25,415 nucleotides of DNA from positions 1 through 25,415 of IMG/VR virus record IMGVR_UViG_3300010148_000103; one strand, written 5' to 3'. This DNA is from a virus. Below are positions 8,869 to 15,697 of the stretch, in pieces. Each line of letters opens with the position of its first letter. Position 1 is the stretch's first letter. The position numbers and the translations under genes are program-made. The notes beneath the pieces are model-generated. The model was given only the letters and a program-made list of their open reading frames with translations. It ran no database searches and had not been told where the DNA came from.

Positions 8869-9646
8869 CTTCAATACTATGAGTGTGATCTGGCAATGTA
8901 TTAGGAGGATTGACTAGCCTTACATCTTCACAGACAACGTAGCTAGGGCTATCTTTTGCATAGACAACACCTAGCTTTAATTGCTCAGCACATACCTTCA
9001 AACGTCCAAGAGAGTAATCTAGCTTTTTGGCTTTATATGCTTGTTCTAAATATTTAATACGGGTATTCATTGCGGCTACGCAGTTATTGGTCATGCGGCG
9101 ATCTAGTGGAACTGCCACGGTTGCAGTTATGCCATAGTTAAAACTCAAGTTATTACGAGCTTGTCCAGTTCTAATTGGCTTTGTATATAAAACTCCACCA
9201 GGATTTAATAAATTACCATCATCATCTGTACTGTCGTCATATACATTTTCTTGGTACGTTGGTTCAAAAGGATCTTTCCAAGTATTGACTTTTGAAATAA
9301 AGGGATTAATTGTAAGAGTCGTACCACTGCAACGGATTCCATCACCTACTTCTTGAAACATAAAGCTACCACTTTGCACCTGAATACCCTGGTTAATTAC
9401 TGACCCCTGTGATGTAGCTGAAGGTGATGCTATTGTTGTTGAGTTTGCAAATGTTGGCTGACTAAATGTTATTGAGTAAAGACAGATACCGATTCCACAA
9501 TAGAATCTGTTGTTGTGGTTCGGTTTATTGTTGTTACATTTTGGAGTCCAGGTTGGGCTAGACTTTCTGTAAAACTGAAAGCGTTGCCAGCCGTTTTTAT
9601 TCCCCAGTCGGGTTTGTTTGCTGGTGTTACATCTACTGATGTCCAT
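8798..9646 (-). CDS. Hypothetical exported protein, start uncertain or frame broken
   Basis: The frame is 282 codons with its only upstream canonical start at 9646, inside the 9469-9915 gene. The first 45 or so residues (Asn/Lys/Arg-rich) look like an out-of-frame reading of that gene. Real coding character begins near 9510 with a signal-like stretch 'CGIGICLYSITFSQPTFANS' (to about residue 67), but no ATG, GTG or TTG lies there. The next candidates are GTG at 9379 and ATG at 9361. The mature part has 'GIRCSGTTLTINPFISKV', 'NNCVAAMNTRIKYLEQAYKAKKLDYSLGRLK' (in parts) and several cysteines. Possible readings are a -1 frameshift fusion with the upstream gene, a deep overlap, a rare start codon, or a sequence error. 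The 3' end overlaps the convergent gene by 71 bases. Confidence 0.6.
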   Translation of the reverse strand: MDISRCNTSKQTRLGNKNGWQRFQFYRKSSPTWTPKCNNNKPNHNNRFYCGIGICLYSITFSQPTFANSTTIASPSATSQGSVINQGIQVQSGSFMFQEVGDGIRCSGTTLTINPFISKVNTWKDPFEPTYQENVYDDSTDDDGNLLNPGGVLYTKPIRTGQARNNLSFNYGITATVAVPLDRRMTNNCVAAMNTRIKYLEQAYKAKKLDYSLGRLKVCAEQLKLGVVYAKDSPSYVVCEDVRLVNPPNTLPDHTHSIEVTSETTSVPFSFQRGTLQEVSSP

Positions 9647-9915
9647 GTGAATGTAATGTTATCAATTGTTTGAGGTGTACTTAGTACAGCTTTAGGTGAA
9701 ATAGTATTTGTATTTAGTGGTTCGATATTATGCCCAGAAACCACGTATTCATAGCCTGATCTATGATCTACCGAAGTTATAGTTTCAGTGACTACAGTCT
9801 TAGTTTCCTGTCTGCTGTTTAAAGTTCCTGTAGAAAATGTAGGTACTACAGGAACAGCAGAAACGCTAGTCCCTGCAACAGATATAAGCAGTAATAACTT
9901 ATATATTTTATACAC
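9469..9915 (-). CDS. Exported beta-rich hypothetical protein, 148 aa
   Basis: Starts with GTG at 9915, sharing the G with the TAG stop of the upstream gene, a one-base overlap. A typical signal peptide (MYKIYKLLLLISVAGTSVSA) covers residues 1-20. The rest is Thr/Val-rich and probably beta structure. 'GNAFSFTESLAQPG' near residue 110 closely matches 'GSAFSFSESWLQGD' in the upstream gene product, so the two are probably diverged duplicates. Function unknown; a secreted or virion surface protein is possible. Its end sits inside the next frame, see that entry. Confidence 0.75.
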   Translation of the reverse strand: MYKIYKLLLLISVAGTSVSAVPVVPTFSTGTLNSRQETKTVVTETITSVDHRSGYEYVVSGHNIEPLNTNTISPKAVLSTPQTIDNITFTWTSVDVTPANKPDWGIKTAGNAFSFTESLAQPGLQNVTTINRTTTTDSIVESVSVFTQ

Positions 9916-10412
9916 TATTTAATAGTTATTTCTGATGAATATTGAGCCGTTCCAGTTGTACCTGCGCCTCCAGCAACGGTAGTTGCAATTCCAGCAGAAG
10001 TTACTGTTCCAGCAAGATTTCCTGCTACACCTCCAGAGGTGACAACTGTATTACCAAAAGCAGGCATGTCACTGACAACTCCCGTGGATACATCTACACC
10101 ACTTCCTATTGCAGGGATAGCGTCACCTTGCAACCAACTTTCAGAAAACGAAAATGCCGATCCGACAGTATTAACTTCGTACACACCAACATCAAGTGTT
10201 GGAGCTGCTGTAGCTGATCCTGCCGTTATCTTTCCAAAGTGCTCTCCAGTAGTAACTTTCATGTTGTTACCAGAGACAGCGTAAGTAGATGGAACTCTAA
10301 TGGCTTGTACTGCTGCTCCATCAACTTTCAAGCTTGTTGAAGCTGTGTGTTTGATTGCTATGTCAGCATTGGCTGGAGCTGCTAACAACAGAAGGATTAG
10401 AAAGTGTTTCAT
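9915..10412 (-). CDS. Exported beta-rich hypothetical protein, 165 aa
   Basis: Signal peptide MKHFLILLLLAAPANA with cleavage expected at ANA-DI (residues 16-17). The mature protein is rich in Gly, Ala, Thr and Val, with 'VPSTYAVSGNNMKV', 'GEHFGKI' and 'GSAFSFSESWLQGD', the last shared with the downstream gene. A Gly/Thr/Ala-rich C-terminal third looks like beta repeats. Translationally coupled to the holin-like gene upstream by ATGA. Not recognised as a named family. Two exported paralogues side by side suggest periplasmic or virion-surface proteins. Confidence 0.8.
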   Translation of the reverse strand: MKHFLILLLLAAPANADIAIKHTASTSLKVDGAAVQAIRVPSTYAVSGNNMKVTTGEHFGKITAGSATAAPTLDVGVYEVNTVGSAFSFSESWLQGDAIPAIGSGVDVSTGVVSDMPAFGNTVVTSGGVAGNLAGTVTSAGIATTVAGGAGTTGTAQYSSEITIK

Positions 10413-10855
10413 GTAAGCTTGCCTGTTTGTGGATCTACTTCCTTTCCAGAAATAGGATCAATGCGTGGTTTATCTGGTACTAACTTTATAGGAGTCTCAA
10501 CCTTGATAATGGTATAAGGAACACCATTAGCAAAGCCTCCTGCTGCTTCTGCCTTTTTCTTTTCTTCGTCAGCTTTATACGTTCCATCACCTCTCTTTTT
10601 TGCTGTCTCCAAGCCAAAACTCGCCAGGGCTCCTGTAAATACACTGGCGATAAAGGTCGGGTCTATGCGTTCTTGTTCACCTAGACCAGGAATCGTAACG
10701 TAATTTAAAGTCAAAATAAATCCACTCCAGACAACAACTCCCAAACGCACAAATGTAGACAAGACTTGCAGTTGTTCTTCCTTGTCATCCAAGCCCTCCT
10801 TTAACTTTTGCAGAGGATTCTTCTTTTTTGGTTCGTCTGCTTTTGTTTCGGCCAT
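10409..10855 (-). CDS. Holin-like small membrane protein, 148 aa
   Basis: A charged Lys/Glu/Asp-rich N-terminus (residues 1-30) is followed by a hydrophobic segment about 33-55 (LSTFVRLGVVVWSGFILTLN) and a weaker amphipathic one about 66-83 (DPTFIASVFTGALASFGLET). The C-terminus is charged, with 'DPISGKEVDPQTGKLT'. The 'DPTFIASVFTG' segment looks like small membrane proteins seen in marine phages, some annotated as holin-like; this is from memory. First gene of a coupled minus-strand set encoding exported proteins. A lysis or membrane role is an inference. Confidence 0.7.
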   Translation of the reverse strand: MAETKADEPKKKNPLQKLKEGLDDKEEQLQVLSTFVRLGVVVWSGFILTLNYVTIPGLGEQERIDPTFIASVFTGALASFGLETAKKRGDGTYKADEEKKKAEAAGGFANGVPYTIIKVETPIKLVPDKPRIDPISGKEVDPQTGKLT

Positions 10856-10906
10856 GCGGAAAAACTAGAAAACATAACTACATTAGTCATAAATGGTTAA
10901 AAAGTA

Positions 10907-11098
10907 ATGAAATTCCTTTCTCAGGCACAAAAGGAAGTAATAGCCGAGTCTCATGGCATAACTGTTGAATCTATTAATAACAGAATTGAAATATGGAGTG
11001 TCCTTAACGATCCAAATACATCAAAGCCTGATCTTATAGAGGCACAAAAGCAATGGATTAAGATCCAGCAAGGAACATGGCCTAACGTAAATGTCTGA
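10907..11098 (+). CDS. Small hypothetical protein, 63 aa
   Basis: Starts 51 bases from the divergent holin-like gene. Residues 1-30 (MKFLSQAQKEVIAESHGIT and the following helix) look helical, as does the 'KPDLIEAQKQWIKIQ' part. No membrane segment or cysteines. The stop overlaps the next gene by 8 bases. Function unknown. Confidence 0.6.
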   Translation: MKFLSQAQKEVIAESHGITVESINNRIEIWSVLNDPNTSKPDLIEAQKQWIKIQQGTWPNVNV

Positions 11099-11270
11099 AA
11101 TTGCTGCTGCTTTAATTGGTGCTATGGTGTCAGCGTTGCTGATGGTTTTAGGCAACAGGTCTAATAAAAGGCAAGGCGACATCCGTGAGATCTTTCATCG
11201 CCTTAATGCCATAGACAAAGAATTAGTAAGGCTTGATTCAGTTAGACCAAGAAACTGGCGTGGGCAGTAG
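11091..11270 (+). CDS. Small membrane protein, 59 aa, holin-like or anchor
   Basis: ATG overlaps the previous gene by 8 bases. A hydrophobic helix lies at residues 3-20 (EIAAALIGAMVSALLMVL), then a basic stretch 'NRSNKRQGDIREIF' and a helical tail ending at Gln59. One N-terminal membrane helix with a cytoplasmic helix resembles small phage proteins annotated as holin- or XhlA-like, but the match is only in layout. A terminator hairpin follows within 8 bases. Confidence 0.7.
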   Translation: MSEIAAALIGAMVSALLMVLGNRSNKRQGDIREIFHRLNAIDKELVRLDSVRPRNWRGQ

Positions 11271-11277
11271 ATACTAA

Positions 11278-11312
11278 AAAACCCTTAGCGTCCTCTACGA
11301 AACTAAGGGTTT
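11278..11312. terminator. Intrinsic terminator hairpin, probably bidirectional
   Basis: Ten-base perfect stem AAACCCTTAG / CTAAGGGTTT with a 14-base loop. On the minus strand the stem is followed by a run of six T, so it could stop leftward transcripts. On the plus strand the T run is shorter. It directly follows the 59-aa gene. Confidence 0.75.
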
Positions 11313-11398
11313 AATAGCTATCCAATAACCAAAAAGTTAATGCTTGCAGTTGGGGGTGAAGTACAAAAATATTTTAATCAATTCTATGAAAATTACCA

Positions 11399-11554
11399 AT
11401 GAAAAAATTATTCTTCAACAGCGAGCAAGGGAAACGCTTTACTCTCTGGGTACTTGAATCTGCAACAGAACAAAGTAACAACAGTCTTACTTCAGAGGAC
11501 GTTGAGTTTATAGAAGTTAGACTATGGCCTAATCGAACGCTAAAACTTCAATGA
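11399..11554 (+). CDS. Small hypothetical protein, 51 aa
   Basis: MKKLFFNSEQGKRFTLWVLE begins a compact alternating pattern that suggests beta-alpha-beta folding, ending RTLKLQ. It overlaps the next start as ATGA. The 86 bases before it follow the terminator and should hold its promoter. Function unknown. Confidence 0.6.
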   Translation: MKKLFFNSEQGKRFTLWVLESATEQSNNSLTSEDVEFIEVRLWPNRTLKLQ

Positions 11555-11721
11555 GTATGTATAAGACTGAATGGTTAGAAGAAGACCGTCAAAGAATGTT
11601 AAACATGGAACGCTGGTACATTCTTGATGGGAGGCATCGATATGATCATCCACAACATGGTTTATATACTGGATTAGCCTCTAAAGGAGCAGATCTTGAT
11701 AGCTTTGATGGAATTGTGTGA
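11551..11721 (+). CDS. Small hypothetical protein, 56 aa
   Basis: ATGA overlap with the previous gene supports translation. The protein is charged and aromatic ('MSMYKTEWLEEDRQRMLN', then 'RWYILDGRHRYDHPQHG') with four histidines around residues 29-36. The His cluster could bind metal, but nothing else supports that. Function unknown. Confidence 0.6.
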   Translation: MSMYKTEWLEEDRQRMLNMERWYILDGRHRYDHPQHGLYTGLASKGADLDSFDGIV

Positions 11722-11866
11722 CTGCCCTCATTGCAAAAAACTAAGAAGACAACAATTTAGAGCTTTTCAGCGTCAAGAAAAATTGCTAAAACTAAAAGAA
11801 AAAGATGAAAAAAGAAGAAATTCCATTCGAGATGGCTGTATTAGTAGATCTGCTGAAACCTCCTAG
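11708..11866 (+). CDS. Possible micro-protein with Cys-x-Cys-x2-Cys, 52 aa
   Basis: Starts MELCDCPHCKKLRRQQF: a Cys-x-Cys-Pro-His-Cys cluster followed by a strongly basic helix, and one more Cys at position 44. It overlaps the previous gene by 14 bases and the next by 62 bases. The cysteine cluster and basic helix look like a small zinc-binding or nucleic-acid-binding protein. Heavy overlap with the next gene makes it less certain. Confidence 0.45.
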   Translation: MELCDCPHCKKLRRQQFRAFQRQEKLLKLKEKDEKRRNSIRDGCISRSAETS

Positions 11867-12098
11867 TATTGAGGAGGAATTAAGCATGGAAAAAGATATT
11901 AGACAAATTCAATCTTCTAATGATATTGAAGAAGTAAAAAGATATTCAGAAGCAATAACAAGACAAAACCATGAACAATCTCGTTTTATTTCTGGTTGTT
12001 TACATGAGATTCATGTATTAAGAGCTAAGTTAGCTTGTGCAACAACTCCAGCAAAGCGACCCAATAAGAACTTGCTTGAGAAATTATTAAGGTTATAG
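11805..12098 (+). CDS. Hypothetical helical protein, 97 aa
   Basis: A mainly helical charged protein ('EEELSMEKDIRQIQSS', 'IEEVKRYSEAITRQ', 'CLHEIHVLRAKLACA') that probably forms helical hairpins or a coiled coil. ATG at 11805 gives the full frame; ATG at 11832 is an alternative that would reduce the overlap with the 52-aa frame. Last gene before a bidirectional terminator. Function unknown. Confidence 0.65.
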   Translation: MKKEEIPFEMAVLVDLLKPPSIEEELSMEKDIRQIQSSNDIEEVKRYSEAITRQNHEQSRFISGCLHEIHVLRAKLACATTPAKRPNKNLLEKLLRL

Positions 12099-12148
12099 TT
12101 ACAATAGGAGGTTATAGGTCGCCTCTTTGCTTCAGAGAAAAAGAAAAA

Positions 12149-12186
12149 ACAAAGCCTCCTGTATTCCCCATTGCAGGAGGTTTTGT
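12149..12186. terminator. Bidirectional intrinsic terminator between convergent genes
   Basis: Stem core CCTCCTG / CAGGAGG (12155-12161 and 12174-12180), extended outward by A/T pairs. A TTTTGTTG run lies on the right; on the left an A-rich run reads as T-rich on the minus strand. It separates the plus-strand gene ending at 12098 from the minus-strand gene ending at 12219. Confidence 0.85.
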
Positions 12187-12218
12187 TGTCTATACAGACC
12201 GTTTAAATATAGCGTTAA

Positions 12219-12440
12219 TTAAGGAGCTGGAACAAGTATATGTTGAGCATGTTCTGATCTTCTTCCATCAGGCCATTTAACATCGTAGTAATAACAAATT
12301 CGACCTCTGACATTATACTTCTCTTTTATCTCTATAACCGTTCCAACAGCACCTCCTATAGAAAGATATACTCCTGTATTTTTTTTCTTATTTACTTGAT
12401 CATTTAGTTTGAATTTTGGAGTTGTTGAACTTGTTGTCAT
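12219..12440 (-). CDS. Small SH3-like/KOW-like hypothetical protein, 73 aa
   Basis: After a Thr/Ser-rich start, 'KFKLNDQVNKKKNTGVYLSI' and 'GAVGTVIEIKEKY' followed by 'YYYDVKWPDGRRSEH' give the strand pattern of a small SH3-like or KOW-like barrel: a hydrophobic strand, a G-x-V-x-x-I turn and a final V-K-W strand. Such folds often bind nucleic acid or protein. Last of four overlapping minus-strand genes (41-base overlap with the previous). Confidence 0.65.
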   Translation of the reverse strand: MTTSSTTPKFKLNDQVNKKKNTGVYLSIGGAVGTVIEIKEKYNVRGRICYYYDVKWPDGRRSEHAQHILVPAP

Positions 12441-12627
12441 AATTGTTTTTTAGTAAATAAATTTGTACAAGTCTTTTTTTGCTGTAATGAGCTTGTGTTT
12501 CGGCTAAAGCTTTTAATTCTCTTGAAGGTAAAGTTTCAAGAAATCTTGCAAAACCTTGATATGGTTCAGGACTTTTGTAAACGAAAAACGATCCAAAAAA
12601 ATCAAAGAAGCGTTTCATCGTCTTCAA
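12400..12627 (-). CDS. Small hypothetical protein, 75 aa
   Basis: An aromatic N-terminus (MKTMKRFFDFFGSFF) is followed by a helical region 'LPSRELKALAETQAHYSKKR' and a polar end. Overlaps both neighbours (26 and 41 bases). The start may be the first Met or the one three codons later. Function unknown. Confidence 0.55.
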   Translation of the reverse strand: MKTMKRFFDFFGSFFVYKSPEPYQGFARFLETLPSRELKALAETQAHYSKKRLVQIYLLKNNYDNKFNNSKIQTK

Positions 12628-12922
12628 AATCTCCAGTAATATTTGATTTCCTGATGTTACTGACTATTTTTGCAATAGCTCTTCCTTCTAATCTGTTTTG
12701 AACAGATTGTTTCCAATCTTCATCGTCTAAAATTCGTGCTTCTTCATATTCTTGAGGAGGAATGCTTTTGCTTAGAAAGTCATAAAGAATATCTCTAAGC
12801 AAAGCACTTGGTTTTTTCTTTAAAACATTAATTGCATAGTTTTCAAATAGTTTTGCTCTGTTTGGAGCGACTAAAACTTGCAAATGTTTTCGATTTCCAT
12901 GACCTTTACTTTTTTCGCTCAT
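12602..12922 (-). CDS. Ribbon-helix-helix-like DNA-binding protein, 106 aa
   Basis: After a basic start, residues about 12-50 follow a beta-alpha-alpha pattern: strand 'KHLQVLVAP', helix 'RAKLFENYAINVL', turn with 'KKKPS', helix 'ALLRDILYDFLSKS'. This is the layout of the ribbon-helix-helix (CopG/Arc type) fold, where a dimer binds DNA with paired strands. The C-terminal half is acidic and may be a separate partner-binding region. It lies 14 bases after the preceding gene and 315 bases from the repeat field at 13237-13408, a plausible operator for such a repressor. Confidence 0.6.
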   Translation of the reverse strand: MSEKSKGHGNRKHLQVLVAPNRAKLFENYAINVLKKKPSALLRDILYDFLSKSIPPQEYEEARILDDEDWKQSVQNRLEGRAIAKIVSNIRKSNITGDFEDDETLL

Positions 12923-12936
12923 ATAATTGTTTGTTA

Positions 12937-13206
12937 TTAATTTTTACTATAATAGCCTAATGATTCCAAGTACGCATTTAATTCTGGGAAATCTTCTAAA
13001 TTGCGTCTTGTGTAAATTAAAACTTCAATATCGCATTCAATTGCAGTCGTAATCTCTTCTTGCAACTCAGATAAGTGAGCTTTTGTGTACTCATATCTTA
13101 ATTCTTGAACGTCAGTAATTTTATTGTCACCACCAACAATGGAATATCTGACAAGAGCCATAGGAGCTGAGTTGTCTGAATGTTGATAGAAAGTAATAGC
13201 AGTCAT
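12937..13206 (-). CDS. Hypothetical protein, 89 aa
   Basis: Alternating hydrophobic strands ('MTAITFYQHS', 'MALVRYSIVGG') lead to a helix ('KAHLSELQEEITTAIE') and a strand 'CDIEVLIYTRRN'. A small alpha/beta protein. First gene of the four-gene minus-strand set downstream of the repeat field, so its promoter should lie in 13207-13367. Function unknown. Confidence 0.65.
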   Translation of the reverse strand: MTAITFYQHSDNSAPMALVRYSIVGGDNKITDVQELRYEYTKAHLSELQEEITTAIECDIEVLIYTRRNLEDFPELNAYLESLGYYSKN

Positions 13207-13236
13207 GTGCCTCGTGCGTGGGGATATAAAGAAAAG

Positions 13237-13408
13237 TGTCCTATTTGGGCAGAACCCGTTCCAGTACAGCGTTTAGGTATAGGACATACCTGTAGGACAT
13301 TTGTAATGTGTCCCATTCATCAAGGCAATAGGACACTTTTGCGTTGTCCTATGCCTGTGTCCCATGCCTAATCCCGTTCCAACACTGGATTTTGAGGAGA
13401 TAGGACAG
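13237..13408. repeat. Iteron-like TGTCCYAT repeat field
   Basis: Seven copies of TGTCC(T/C)AT or its complement, some with one mismatch at an end base, lie at 13237, 13280, 13293, 13309, 13329, 13345 and 13358; an eighth, at 13401, is inside the 3' end of the primase gene. Four read TGTCCYAT on the plus strand and four read (A)TAGGACA. One copy lies inside a perfect palindrome, AGGTAT-AGGAC-ATACCT (13275-13291). The direct repeat CCCGTTCCA occurs near both ends (13255-13263 and 13373-13381). The field lies between the primase-helicase stop and the next minus-strand gene, as expected for an origin or operator. Confidence 0.7.
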
Positions 13409-15518
13409 TTTTTTGACCCTCTCCCCGTGCGAGGACAGCTTTATATTCTATTGGATCGTTAGAGACTGCTTCAATCAATCCTCTCTTAGCTAATCGTTGA
13501 ACAGACTTCCTAACAGCAGCAGGTTTTCCCTCTAATACTGGGTCGTCAACAAGTTCATTTGTAGTTCTTGTCTGAGGGAAAACTATTCTCAGCCGTTGAA
13601 GAACTCGACCTGTGACAGATGTTGGTGTTGGTTCGGATTCAACTTCAGGAGTGTGATCAGCAATTGTAAATGTCAGATCATCTTGCATCTGCATTAAAAG
13701 CTGAGTACCCATTCGACCTTGACGAGATTTTTCAATTGTGATCAAGCGGCTAAATTTACCAACTCTTGAAGCTTCTTCTTCTGAAGGTTTGGATAAAGCC
13801 CATGTTTCATCAACTGCATCTCTGATTGCAGAAGTTCCTCTAAAACCACCGTTCTTATTAGCGTGATGAATAATCAGAATTGTTGTTTTAGGAAAGAGAT
13901 TGCCATTGTTTCTGGTTAACCAATACAAAGGCGTTGCAAAGTCAGACTTGTTTTCATCAAAAGCTTTACCACCACTGCAACCAATTAAAGAGTCGATGAT
14001 GACTAGTTTTGGCTCGTGATCTCTTATCAGTTGAACGAACTGGGCATAGCGTTGAAGCTGCCAATCAGTAAGGATCTTTGTATTTTTATTAATTGGATAG
14101 TCAACTTCTTCAAGCTGTTCTCTTAGCTGAGTTAAAGGCTGATCGCCATTCAAGATAAGAACTGGCCCTTTATTGATTGGAACGAGACTACCTCTAACTA
14201 CAAAAGGCTCCCCTGTAGAAACATGTTTTGCAAGAGTCCAAGCAGACATAGATTTACCATCACCACCTGCTCCATAAATCAAAACAACAGAAGGTGATGG
14301 AAGTAAATCTGGAATCAAGTATTCACGTTTGATGTCCATTTTCATTAAATCTTCAGCAGAAAAAATACCTTTTTGATTCTCGTAAGCAAGTTGATCAACA
14401 ATAATTTTTTCAATTGCTGTTTGATCTCTATAACCAGCTTGAAGAGATAAAGCATTCAGTTTGTAATTAACTTCTGCTGGATTATCTAAATCGAGGATTG
14501 CTTTGGCTCGTTTAACCACTTCATTGAAATCAAGAACAGTGGTTCTGATCTCTTGGATCTGTTTCTCTTCTGCCGCTTTAACGATCTTGGCAATGTCGTC
14601 TGGAAATCGAGTCCTCTTGGGATCCTCCCTGTCTGCTAACCAGATTAAAGTTCCTAGTCCAACTCCAGTTCCTTTGAAGGAGTACCAAGGTTCTACACAA
14701 GGATTGTGACTATCATCAGATTCATTCCATTCATTAGCGTAATCAGGATCTTGAGCAGACCAACCTGACCAAAGTGCTAAACCCATGTCGTTAGGTAAAG
14801 CAGAGTTAATTGCCATACCGATTTGAACCCATTGCTCTCTACTACCTGCACCCTTATGAGGAATAACGCTTAAACAATCACCAATGATCTGAATAATTTC
14901 ATCATGAGTCCGATCAGAGAAATCGATATCTTTTCTCTTCTGGTTCGTTCTTGGAGGAGCCTTCATCTCTGCTATGAGCCATGCAGGAGCCTCTGGAACC
15001 GCATTCAAGTCACCATTCAATAGATAATGACCTTCTGGTGTCTTACTACGGCTATGGCCTGGGTAAGCACCATTGATTACGCCTTGTCTGGAATTGTTCC
15101 AAAGGATTTCATACTCACCGCCATATTCTTCTCTTAATCCATGACCTTTAACCTCACCCCAAAGGTGTTCAGGAATGCGAAAAATGTATTTAGCCGCATT
15201 CTTTTTAGGGCTTGTGACTTTTGGAGCGTTTTCAAGAGTGTTACCCCAAACTTTTAAAAGCTTTCTGAGGTTTTTATCAACGTCAAGAATGACGATTCCT
15301 TTCCCTCTAATACCAGTAAAAAGTCCAACTGCTTGCAAGTCAGAATTTTTCTTTAATGCAATGGCTACATCAGCAGGGCCAAATTCTCTGTCATAACTTT
15401 CTTCAAAAGGATTCTTTCCTGTAGCAGGTTTTCCTGACTGCATTAAAGCAGCTTTTTTGTAGATGGGAGCGTAGACTAGCCCCTCTACCAAAGGCTTTGT
15501 TAAGTGATCGTTATTCAT
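13368..15518 (-). CDS. PrimPol/primase-helicase (RepA-like AAA+), 716 aa
   Basis: A three-part replication protein. Residues 1-190 look like a bifunctional primase-polymerase domain: 'GIVILDVD' carries Asp79 and Asp81 as likely metal ligands, followed by 'YEILWNNSRQGVINGAYPG'. Residues about 203-295 resemble a PriCT-2-type helical domain ('REQWVQIGMAINSALP', 'LALWSGWSAQDP'). Residues about 395-620 are a RepA/DnaB-type RecA-fold ATPase with Walker A GAGGDGKS (416-423), Walker B KLVIIDS (504-510) and 'HHANKNGGFRGTSAIRDAVD' (551-570). The C-terminal about 635-695 looks like a winged helix ('AAVRKSVQRLAKRGLIEAV'). It would prime and unwind phage DNA. The order matches plasmid and phage primase-helicases. 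No separate DNA polymerase was found in this window. Confidence 0.85.
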   Translation of the reverse strand: MNNDHLTKPLVEGLVYAPIYKKAALMQSGKPATGKNPFEESYDREFGPADVAIALKKNSDLQAVGLFTGIRGKGIVILDVDKNLRKLLKVWGNTLENAPKVTSPKKNAAKYIFRIPEHLWGEVKGHGLREEYGGEYEILWNNSRQGVINGAYPGHSRSKTPEGHYLLNGDLNAVPEAPAWLIAEMKAPPRTNQKRKDIDFSDRTHDEIIQIIGDCLSVIPHKGAGSREQWVQIGMAINSALPNDMGLALWSGWSAQDPDYANEWNESDDSHNPCVEPWYSFKGTGVGLGTLIWLADREDPKRTRFPDDIAKIVKAAEEKQIQEIRTTVLDFNEVVKRAKAILDLDNPAEVNYKLNALSLQAGYRDQTAIEKIIVDQLAYENQKGIFSAEDLMKMDIKREYLIPDLLPSPSVVLIYGAGGDGKSMSAWTLAKHVSTGEPFVVRGSLVPINKGPVLILNGDQPLTQLREQLEEVDYPINKNTKILTDWQLQRYAQFVQLIRDHEPKLVIIDSLIGCSGGKAFDENKSDFATPLYWLTRNNGNLFPKTTILIIHHANKNGGFRGTSAIRDAVDETWALSKPSEEEASRVGKFSRLITIEKSRQGRMGTQLLMQMQDDLTFTIADHTPEVESEPTPTSVTGRVLQRLRIVFPQTRTTNELVDDPVLEGKPAAVRKSVQRLAKRGLIEAVSNDPIEYKAVLARGEGQKTVLSPQNPVLERD

Positions 15519-15697
15519 GTATGATCCAAATAGGATAGTTAACCAATGCTCTTAACTTTAGACGAAGTTGAGAGCGTTTTTTTATTTTAAGCACGGTTGC
15601 ATAATCTTGGTCAAGGGATTACAATAATATTGTGTAAATCTTAATTTACGCTTTAACTTTCAAATTAACTTTCATTTACTAACAGCGATTTCTAACC
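15519..15697. promoter_or_regulatory. Divergent promoter region
   Basis: Lies between the primase-helicase gene (left) and the 222-aa gene (right). Rightward candidate: TTGCAT at 15597-15602, 17 bases, TACAAT at 15620-15625. Leftward candidate: TTGACC (plus-strand 15609-15614), 19 bases, TAAAAT (plus-strand 15584-15589). The leftward transcript would include the hairpin at 15548-15575 in its leader. One TAGGATA sequence (15530-15536) resembles the repeat field unit with one mismatch. Confidence 0.4.
15548..15584 (+). terminator. Terminator-like hairpin in a divergent region
   Basis: Stem GCTCTTAACTT / AAGTTGAGAGC (11 pairs, one G-U) with a six-base loop, then G and seven T on the plus strand. 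It has the form of a plus-strand intrinsic terminator, yet no plus-strand gene lies upstream. It may block antisense transcription coming from the primase gene, or fold in the primase mRNA leader. Confidence 0.6.

Noticed and set aside
9942-10284. Two plus-strand frames (91 and 81 aa) opposite the exported-protein gene
   Set aside because: Low-complexity Ser/Cys/Thr composition, antisense to a gene with a clear signal peptide.
13180-13371. 63-aa plus-strand frame across the repeat field
   Set aside because: It overlaps the start of a real minus-strand gene and its sequence is mainly translated repeats.
13237-13408. CRISPR array
   Set aside because: Repeat units are only eight bases, in both orientations and with irregular spacing.
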